Below, piece by piece: positions 56,234 to 64,000 of a DNA stretch of 64,000 nt (positions are counted from its first letter, which is position 1; each line of letters opens with the position of its first letter). This stretch comes from Mycolicibacterium chubuense NBB4. Lineage in GTDB: Bacteria > Actinomycetota > Actinomycetes > Mycobacteriales > Mycobacteriaceae. The position numbers were made by a program, and so were the translations under genes. The notes beneath the pieces are model-generated. The model was given only the letters and a program-made list of their open reading frames with translations, searched no databases and was not told where the DNA came from. The stretch is from NCBI RefSeq assembly GCF_000266905.1, contig NC_018027.1, forward strand, positions 1,054,001-1,118,000, given 5' to 3'.

Positions 56234-57428
56234 TTTCGGACGCTGGAACGCGAACGGCGGTGATCCGTCGCTGAACGAGATCAACCGCACCGACCAGTTC
56301 CTCGACGCCTTGGCGTCACAGCAGCCCGTGTACGCCACGGATCGCGGCGAGGCCGAGCTGGCGCAGCTGCTGGCCGGCTGGCGCGACGACGTCCGCGAGA
56401 CTCCGATGGACCACGTCGTGACGCCGCAGCAGGCCGCCGCGGCCCTCGAACGCGCCACGTCACCGGGCCACCGGAGACGGTTCTCGCTCGCGGTGGTCGG
56501 TACTGCCGCCGCCGCGGTGCTGTTCCTCGGTGGATTCGGCGCGGTGATCGCGGGCTCCGGCCCGGGCGACGCCCTGTACGGCCTGCGCACGATGCTGTTC
56601 GGCCAGCAGGAGGCGACGCGCGACGATGCCGTGATCCTGGCCGCCCAGACCGAGATGCAGCAGGTCCAGCAGTTGATCTCCAAGGGCGACTGGCAGGCCG
56701 CGCAGGACAAGCTGCAGGCGGTCACCACCACCGTCGCGACGGTGAACGACGTCGAGCGCAAACAGCAGCTGGTGTCGCAGTGGCAGCAGCTCACCGTCAA
56801 GGTCGAGGCCCAGGATCCTGCGGCGACGATCCCGCCGGGTGCGCCGGCGCCCACGTTCCCGATCGTGACTCCCGAACCGGGAACGCTGCCGGCGACCGCG
56901 CCGTCGGAGTCGACGTCGGCCACGTCGGGATCCTCGACGTCACCGACCTCCTCGACGTCGCCGACCTCGCCGACGTCGCCGACCTCACCGACGTCGCCGA
57001 CGTCGCCGACCGAGGCCACGTCACCGAGTCAGCCGTCGGCGTCCCCGACGCCCTCGCCGAGTCCGTCGTCCGCCGCGGTCGTCGCGCCGTCGCCGACGTC
57101 CACAGCGGCACCGGCGTCCACCCCGTCGCCCGCCAGTACCACGGCGCGCTCACCGCTGCCGACGTCCACGGTGGCGGCGCAATCGACGACCACACCGTCG
57201 TCGGCGGCCACGGAACCCCGGGCCACCACGCCGACCACGACCACGACCACGACTGCGCCTCAGGCGGCCCCGCGGGTGACACCCACTGCGCAGCCCACGC
57301 CCACGCCGACGGCGGTCTCCTCGGTGGCTGAGCAGGCGACTGCGGCGTCACCGACGTCCGCGCAGCCCCCGACGACCACCACCACGTTCCTCACAGCGGC
57401 GCCGGAAGTGCCGGATCAGCCGCGCTGA
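56226..57428 (+). CDS. rsdA: Anti-sigma-D factor RsdA
   Basis: 400-residue single-pass membrane anti-sigma factor. The cytoplasmic N-terminus (1-85) binds SigD, with NEINRTDQFLDAL a short helical part of the sigma-binding region; a transmembrane helix lies at about 87-109. An external helical region follows (about 120-190, LLxxGDWQAAQDKLQ), then a 200-residue Ser/Thr/Pro tail with TSPTSP-type repeats, a likely substrate for O-mannosylation. ATG 56226 follows AGGA and overlaps the sigD stop. Regulated proteolysis would release SigD. Confidence 0.92.
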   Translation: MPDFGRWNANGGDPSLNEINRTDQFLDALASQQPVYATDRGEAELAQLLAGWRDDVRETPMDHVVTPQQAAAALERATSPGHRRRFSLAVVGTAAAAVLFLGGFGAVIAGSGPGDALYGLRTMLFGQQEATRDDAVILAAQTEMQQVQQLISKGDWQAAQDKLQAVTTTVATVNDVERKQQLVSQWQQLTVKVEAQDPAATIPPGAPAPTFPIVTPEPGTLPATAPSESTSATSGSSTSPTSSTSPTSPTSPTSPTSPTSPTEATSPSQPSASPTPSPSPSSAAVVAPSPTSTAAPASTPSPASTTARSPLPTSTVAAQSTTTPSSAATEPRATTPTTTTTTTAPQAAPRVTPTAQPTPTPTAVSSVAEQATAASPTSAQPPTTTTTFLTAAPEVPDQPR

Positions 57429-57471
57429 GGCGCGACGGAGCCCTTTCGAGTGTTCAGCGCGGGTTCAGCGC

Positions 57472-59577
<2,106 letters not shown>

Positions 59578-59606
59578 GGTCGTCGGGGCGCAACAGGGGA
59601 GAGAAC

Positions 59607-60743
59607 ATGCGAGACATGGTGGAAATCGGCATGGGCAGGACCGCCCGCCGGACCTACGAGCTCTCAGACATCAACATCGTGCCGTCGCGGCGCACCCGCT
59701 CGTCGAAGGACGTCTCCACCGCCTGGCAGCTCGACGCCTACCGGTTCGAGGTGCCCGTCGTCGCGCACCCCACCGACGCGCTGGTGTCGGTCGAGTTCGC
59801 GATCGAGCTGGGGCGCCTCGGCGGGCTCGGGGTGCTCAACGGCGAGGGGCTGATCGGCAGGCATGCCGACGTCGAAGCCCGGATCGCCGAGGTGATCGAC
59901 GCCGCGGAGAAGGAGGCCGACCCGTCGGCCTCGACCCGGCTGCTGCAGCACCTGCACTCGGCGCCGCTGGATCCCGACCTGCTCGGTGCGGCGGTCGCGC
60001 GGATCCGCGACGCCGGGGTGACGACGGCGGTCCGCGTCAGCCCCCAGAACGCGCAGTGGCTGACGCCGGCGCTGGTCGCCGCGGGTATCGATCTGCTCGT
60101 CATCCAGGGCACCATCGTGTCGGCCGAGCGCGTCGCGCAGGACGGCGAACCGCTGAACCTCAAGACGTTCATCTCCGAACTCGACGTGCCGGTGGTCGCC
60201 GGCGGCGTGCTCGACCACCGCACCGCGCTGCACCTGATGCGGACCGGGGCGGCGGGCGTGATCGTCGGCTACGGGTCGACGTCCGGGGTGACGACCTCGG
60301 ACGAGGTGCTCGGCATCAGCGTGCCGATGGCCACGGCGATCGCCGACGCCGCCGCGGCCCGGCGCGAGTACCTCGACGAGACCGGCGGGCGCTATGTGCA
60401 CGTGCTCGCCGACGGCGACATCCACACGTCCGGAGACCTGGCGAAGGCGATCGCGTGCGGCGCCGACGCCGTGGTGCTCGGCACCCCGCTGGCCTCGGCG
60501 GCCGAGGCGCTGGGCGGCGGCTGGTTCTGGCCGGCGGCGGCAGCCCACCCGTCACTGCCTCGCGGCGCGCTGCTGCAGGTGGCCGCCGGCGAGCGGCCGT
60601 CCCTGGAACAGGTCCTGACCGGCCCGTCCGACGATCCGTTCGGCTCGCTCAACCTCGTCGGCGGGCTGCGCAGGTCGATGGCCAAGGCCGGCTACTGCGA
60701 CCTCAAGGAGTTCCAGAAGGTCGGCCTGACCGTTGGGAGCTGA
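59607..60743 (+). CDS. guaB3: IMPDH-related protein GuaB3
   Basis: 378-residue IMPDH/GMPR-like TIM barrel without CBS domains: RTARRTYELSDINIVPSRRTRSSKDV, GVLNGEGLIGRHADVEARI, and LADGDIHTSGDLAKAIACGADAVVLGTPLA. At the position of the IMPDH catalytic loop the sequence reads VGYGSTSGVTTSDEVLG with no cysteine, so it cannot act by the standard IMPDH mechanism. GuaB3 proteins are linked to GMP reduction or purine balance in some bacteria. GGGGAGAG precedes the ATG. Its 3-prime end overlaps the convergent TetR gene by 41 nt. Confidence 0.92.
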   Translation: MRDMVEIGMGRTARRTYELSDINIVPSRRTRSSKDVSTAWQLDAYRFEVPVVAHPTDALVSVEFAIELGRLGGLGVLNGEGLIGRHADVEARIAEVIDAAEKEADPSASTRLLQHLHSAPLDPDLLGAAVARIRDAGVTTAVRVSPQNAQWLTPALVAAGIDLLVIQGTIVSAERVAQDGEPLNLKTFISELDVPVVAGGVLDHRTALHLMRTGAAGVIVGYGSTSGVTTSDEVLGISVPMATAIADAAAARREYLDETGGRYVHVLADGDIHTSGDLAKAIACGADAVVLGTPLASAAEALGGGWFWPAAAAHPSLPRGALLQVAAGERPSLEQVLTGPSDDPFGSLNLVGGLRRSMAKAGYCDLKEFQKVGLTVGS

Positions 60744-61350
60744 CCGCGGGCTGCATGCTGCGCAGGGTGCGGGTCAGGTAGTCCTCGACCAGCCCGGTGC
60801 GCGCCGGTGAGTCGCCGGTGGTGATCAGCAGGGCGTAGAGGCCGAGCAGGAAGTAGATCGCGCTGTTCATCGCCGTGACGTCGGCATCGATCTCGCCGCG
60901 TTGCCGCGCCGCGTCGATCCGGTCGGCGACCAGCACGATCAGCGGATGGTCGTCGCCGTGCTCGGCCGGCGGTCGGGTGGGTGAGAAGTGCAGTGCCAGA
61001 AAGTCTTTGAACAACAGCGCGCCGAGCCTGCGCTCCAGGCCCATGATCAGGCGCACCGCCTCGCGCAGCGCCGACGGCAGATCCTGATGCGTCTTGGTGA
61101 AGGTCGCGAACCGCTTCGCCATGCGGTCCTCCTCGCGCCGTTCGAGTTCGAGCAGCACGTGCTCCTTGGTGGGGAAGTGGAAGAAGAACGTTCCGTGCGC
61201 AACGCCTGCCGACGCGACGATCGCGCCCACGTCGGCGTCGGCCATTCCCGCGCGGCTGAACTCCGCGATCGCAGCGCCCATCAGCCGCTCTCTGGTCTGG
61301 AGGCGCTTGGCCTCGCGCGCCGTGATGCCGGCCGCCGTCCGATTCGCCAC
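60703..61350 (-). CDS. TetR-family regulator next to choD
   Basis: 215-residue TetR protein. The helix-turn-helix is RERLMGAAIAEFSRAGMADADVGAIVASAGVAHGTFFFHFPTKEHVLLEL. The GTG at 61350 is chosen because a TAATCT -10 box is 8 nt away, giving a leaderless mRNA; longer in-frame extension runs into choD and is a shadow. It is divergent from choD with a TTACCG-N2-CGGTAA operator in between, so it probably represses choD and perhaps itself. Confidence 0.87.
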   Translation of the reverse strand: MANRTAAGITAREAKRLQTRERLMGAAIAEFSRAGMADADVGAIVASAGVAHGTFFFHFPTKEHVLLELERREEDRMAKRFATFTKTHQDLPSALREAVRLIMGLERRLGALLFKDFLALHFSPTRPPAEHGDDHPLIVLVADRIDAARQRGEIDADVTAMNSAIYFLLGLYALLITTGDSPARTGLVEDYLTRTLRSMQPAVSSQRSGRPSGTP

Positions 61351-61399
61351 AGCGCCAGAGATTATCGTTTCGGGACGTTCGGGCGACCTCGCTGGCTGG

Positions 61400-61413
61400 T
61401 TACCGGTCGGTAA
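61400..61413. promoter_or_regulatory. TetR-type operator in the choD promoter
   Basis: TTACCG-GT-CGGTAA inverted repeat 15 nt upstream of the choD ATG and next to its CATACT -10 box (61417-61422). Likely bound by the divergent TetR protein. Confidence 0.68.
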
Positions 61414-61428
61414 GTTCATACTGGTGCC

Positions 61429-63195
61429 ATGAAGCCTGACTATGACGTGGTCATCATCGGTTCGGGATTCGGCGGCAGCGTCAGCGCGCTGCGACTCACC
61501 GAGAAGGGCTATCGGGTCCTGGTGCTGGAGGCCGGCAAGCGCTACGCCGACCCCGACTTCGCCAAGACCTCGTGGAACCTGCGCAGGTTCCTGTGGGCGC
61601 CGCGGTTCGGCATGTTCGGCATCCAGCGCATCCACCTGCTCAACAACGTCATGATCCTGGCGGGCGCCGGGGTCGGCGGTGGCTCACTGAACTACGCGAA
61701 CACGCTCTATGTGCCGAGGGAGCCGTTCTTCAACGACCCGCAGTGGCGCGACATCACCGACTGGCGTGCCGAGCTGCTGCCGCACTACGACCAGGCGCAG
61801 CGGATGCTCGGGGTGGTCACCAACCCGACGGTCACCGATGCCGACCGGATCATGCAGGAGGTCGCCGAGGACATGGGCTGCCGCGACACCTGGGTGCCGA
61901 CGCCGGTCGGGGTGTTCTTCGGGCCCGACGGCGAGAAGACGCCGGGCAAGACCGTTCCCGATCCGTACTTCGGCGGCGCCGGTCCGGAGCGCACCGGGTG
62001 CATCGAGTGCGGAGCGTGCATGACGGGCTGCCGCTACGGCGCCAAGAACACCCTGGTGAAGAACTACCTCGGGCTGGCCGAGCGGGCCGGCGCCACGGTG
62101 CGCCCGATGACCACGGTGACCGATTTCTCGCAGCGCCCCGACGGCACGTGGGAGATCCGCACCGTGCGGACAGGAAGCTGGGTGCGCCGGACCCGCCGCA
62201 CCTTCACCGCGAACCAGGTGGTGCTGGCCGCGGGCACCTACGGCACCCAGCGGTTGCTGTTCAAGATGCGCGATACCGGCCGGCTGCCCAAACTCTCCGA
62301 CCGGCTCGGCATGCTCACGCGCACGAACTCCGAGTCGATCGTCGGGGCCGGCCGGTTGCGCGTCACCGACGACTTGAATCTCACCCACGGCGTGGCGATC
62401 ACCTCGTCGATCCACCCCACCTCCGACACCCACGTCGAGCCGTGCCGGTACGGCAAGGGTTCGAACGCGATGGGGCTGCTGCAGACGCTGATGACCGACG
62501 GCGCCGGTCCGGAGGGCACCGACGTACCGCGGTGGCGGCAGCTGGTGCAGATCGCCCGCGAGGACCCCAAGGGCACCCTGCGGCTGCTCAACCCGCGGCG
62601 CTGGAGTGAGCGCACGATGATCGCCCTGGTCATGCAGAATCTAGACAACTCGATCACGACGTTCACCAAGCGCACCCGGTTCGGGTTCCGCCGCTATCTG
62701 AGCAAGCAGGGCCACGGCGAGCCGAACCCGTCGTGGATCCCGGTGGGCAACGAGGTCACCCGCCGCATCGCGAAGAAGATCGACGGCGTCGCCGGCGGCA
62801 CGTGGGGCGAGCTGTTCAACATCCCCCTCACCGCGCACTTCCTCGGCGGTGCGGTCATCGGTGAGAGCCGCGAGACCGGCGTCATCGACCCGTACCACCG
62901 GGTGTACGACTACCCGACGCTGTCGGTGGTCGACGGCGCGGCGATCTCGGCGAATCTCGGTGTGAACCCGTCGCTTTCGATCACCGCGCAGGCCGAGCGG
63001 GCCGCCTCGCTGTGGCCGAACAAGGGCGAGGAGGACCTGCGTCCGGCGCAGGGGCAGCCCTACCGGCGGCTGGACCCCATCGAGCCGGCGCGGCCGGTGG
63101 TGCCCGCGGGTGCGCCCGCGGCCCTGGACTGGGGGGTGAGCGCCGAGACGGTCAACCGGCGGGATCCCACCACCGCCGAGGCGCAGGGCGCCTGA
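61429..63195 (+). CDS. choD: GMC oxidoreductase, cholesterol-oxidase-like ChoD
   Basis: 588-residue FAD enzyme of the GMC family matching mycobacterial ChoD (Rv3409c). FAD motif GSGFGGSVSALRL at 11-23, GAGVGGGSLNYANTL, and the C-terminal DGAAISANLGVNPSLSITAQAERAA. A cysteine cluster C191-X2-C194-X2-C197-X3-C201 (CIECGACMTGC) resembles an iron-sulfur motif. ChoD is annotated as cholesterol oxidase, but sterol activity in mycobacteria has been questioned; other hydroxylated substrates are possible. ATG 61429 lies 6 nt after a CATACT box. Regulated by the divergent TetR. Confidence 0.9.
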   Translation: MKPDYDVVIIGSGFGGSVSALRLTEKGYRVLVLEAGKRYADPDFAKTSWNLRRFLWAPRFGMFGIQRIHLLNNVMILAGAGVGGGSLNYANTLYVPREPFFNDPQWRDITDWRAELLPHYDQAQRMLGVVTNPTVTDADRIMQEVAEDMGCRDTWVPTPVGVFFGPDGEKTPGKTVPDPYFGGAGPERTGCIECGACMTGCRYGAKNTLVKNYLGLAERAGATVRPMTTVTDFSQRPDGTWEIRTVRTGSWVRRTRRTFTANQVVLAAGTYGTQRLLFKMRDTGRLPKLSDRLGMLTRTNSESIVGAGRLRVTDDLNLTHGVAITSSIHPTSDTHVEPCRYGKGSNAMGLLQTLMTDGAGPEGTDVPRWRQLVQIAREDPKGTLRLLNPRRWSERTMIALVMQNLDNSITTFTKRTRFGFRRYLSKQGHGEPNPSWIPVGNEVTRRIAKKIDGVAGGTWGELFNIPLTAHFLGGAVIGESRETGVIDPYHRVYDYPTLSVVDGAAISANLGVNPSLSITAQAERAASLWPNKGEEDLRPAQGQPYRRLDPIEPARPVVPAGAPAALDWGVSAETVNRRDPTTAEAQGA

Positions 63196-63212
63196 CCCCC
63201 GAGGCGCCCCAC

Positions 63213-63218
63213 TAGACT
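63213..63218 (+). promoter_or_regulatory. Leaderless -10 box of guaA
   Basis: TAGACT ends 6 nt before the GTG of guaA, with no ribosome binding site between. Confidence 0.55.
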
Positions 63219-63224
63219 GTGCGG

Positions 63225-64000
63225 GTGGAATCTGCTGCTCCCCGCCCGGTGCTGGTGGTCGACTTCGGTGCCCAGTACGCCCAGCTCATCGCCCGCAGGG
63301 TGCGTGAGGCCCGGGTGTTCTCCGAGGTCATCCCGCACACCGCGAGCGTCGACGAGATCAAGGCGCGCAACCCCCGCGCCGTCGTGCTCTCCGGCGGGCC
63401 GGCCAGCGTGTACAGCGACGGTGCGCCCCAACTCGATCCCGCGCTGTTCGACCTCGACGTCCCGGTGTTCGGGATCTGCTACGGGTTCCAGGCCATGGCG
63501 CAGGCGCTCGGCGGTACCGTCGCGCACACCGGCACCAGCGAATTCGGCCGCACCGAATTGAAAGTTGTTGGCGGCGAGCTGCATTCCGATCTGCCGGCGT
63601 CCCAGCCGGTGTGGATGAGTCACGGTGACGCGGTCACCGAGGCGCCTGCCGGGTTCGAGGTGGTGGCCACCAGTTCGGGGGCTCCGGTGGCGGCGTTCGA
63701 GAACCGGTCGCGGCGGCTGGCCGGCGTGCAGTATCACCCCGAGGTGATGCACAGCCCGCACGGTCAGCAGGTGCTCAGCCGGTTCCTGCACGAGTTCGCG
63801 GGTATCGACGCGGCCTGGACCCCGGCCAACATCGCCGACGCGCTCGTCGAACAGGTCCGAGCGCAGATCGGAGACGGCCACGCCATCTGCGGGCTCTCCG
63901 GCGGCGTGGACTCCGCGGTGGCGGCCGCGTTGGTGCAGCGGGCCATCGGTGACCGGCTGACGTGTGTGTTCGTCGACCACGGGCTGCTGCGTGCCGGGGA
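63225..64000 (+). CDS. guaA: GMP synthase, glutamine-hydrolysing (5-prime part)
   Basis: First 258 codons of GuaA, cut by the window edge. The protein begins [28 protein letters not shown], a class I glutamine amidotransferase domain with nucleophilic Cys in FGICYGFQ (near residue 85) and the His-Glu pair in [11 protein letters not shown]. The ATP-pyrophosphatase domain starts near residue 205 with the P-loop [14 protein letters not shown]. It converts XMP made by GuaB2 to GMP. GTG 63225 follows a leaderless-type -10 box. Confidence 0.95.
   Translation, partial: MESAAPRPVLVVDFGAQYAQLIARRVREARVFSEVIPHTASVDEIKARNPRAVVLSGGPASVYSDGAPQLDPALFDLDVPVFGICYGFQAMAQALGGTVAHTGTSEFGRTELKVVGGELHSDLPASQPVWMSHGDAVTEAPAGFEVVATSSGAPVAAFENRSRRLAGVQYHPEVMHSPHGQQVLSRFLHEFAGIDAAWTPANIADALVEQVRAQIGDGHAICGLSGGVDSAVAAALVQRAIGDRLTCVFVDHGLLRAG

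Overview
High-GC actinobacterial chromosome. Gene content and order identify a mycobacterium, most likely an environmental, fast-growing Mycobacteriaceae (Mycolicibacterium-type). The evidence is the ESX-4 tail (eccC4, a Rv3446c-like gene, esxU, esxT), then rplM-rpsI-glmM, glmS, nnrD-gadB-alr, tsaE-tsaB-rimI-tsaD, groES-groEL1 (with a histidine-rich tail), whiB3, sigD-rsdA, guaB2-guaB3, choD and guaA. This is the order of the Mtb Rv3447c-Rv3396c block, with several extra islets. No database was searched, so the species is not assigned.

Region 1 (1-3.5 kb): end of ESX-4, with a SigM-like promoter before esxU-esxT and a hairpin after esxT. Region 2 (3.6-10.4 kb): an ethanolamine catabolism cassette sitting between ESX-4 and rplM. 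It holds a GAF-domain regulator, an NAD aldehyde dehydrogenase, an ethanolamine permease and EutB/EutC. Ethanolamine would be imported and split by B12-dependent EutBC to acetaldehyde and ammonia, and the dehydrogenase would oxidise the aldehyde to acetate. No microcompartment genes are present. The permease mRNA has a long, structured leader. Region 3 (10.5-16.2 kb): ribosomal proteins L13/S9, small membrane and secreted proteins, glmM, and an EspC-like/WXG-like gene pair that looks like type VII secretion clientele.

Region 4 (16.2-27.2 kb): accessory redox metabolism. It contains an acyl-CoA dehydrogenase with a divergent TetR, a nitroreductase, an MDR-type oxidoreductase, an alpha/beta-hydrolase remnant, an SDR, a LuxR-type AAA regulator, a geranylgeranyl-reductase-like flavoprotein and F420/flavin enzymes. 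Region 5 (27.2-39.6 kb): glmS, a STAS protein with a 26-codon upstream ORF, a DUF35/thiolase-like pair sharing a symmetric promoter, then nnrD-gadB and a tightly overlapped alr-to-tsaD operon (cell wall D-alanine, tRNA t6A). Region 6 (39.6-43.5 kb): a decayed islet with a broken duplicate of an NTF2-like gene, small secreted proteins and a LexA-boxed 13E12-type HNH protein.

Region 7 (43.5-54.1 kb): CIRCE-controlled groES-groEL1 (with a Bxb1-like attB), a cupin, a carotenoid-desaturase-like flavoprotein, a nitrile hydratase/thiocyanate hydrolase-type operon with a fused subunit, an LpqH-type lipoprotein, an Ag85C-like mycolyltransferase and an MFS exporter. Region 8 (54.1-64 kb): whiB3, sigD-rsdA, guaB2-guaB3, a TetR/choD divergent pair and the start of guaA.

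A recurring theme is leaderless promoters: a TANNNT -10 box followed after 6-8 nt by the start codon. These were used here to choose several starts. No tRNA, rRNA, CRISPR array or intact insertion sequence was seen.
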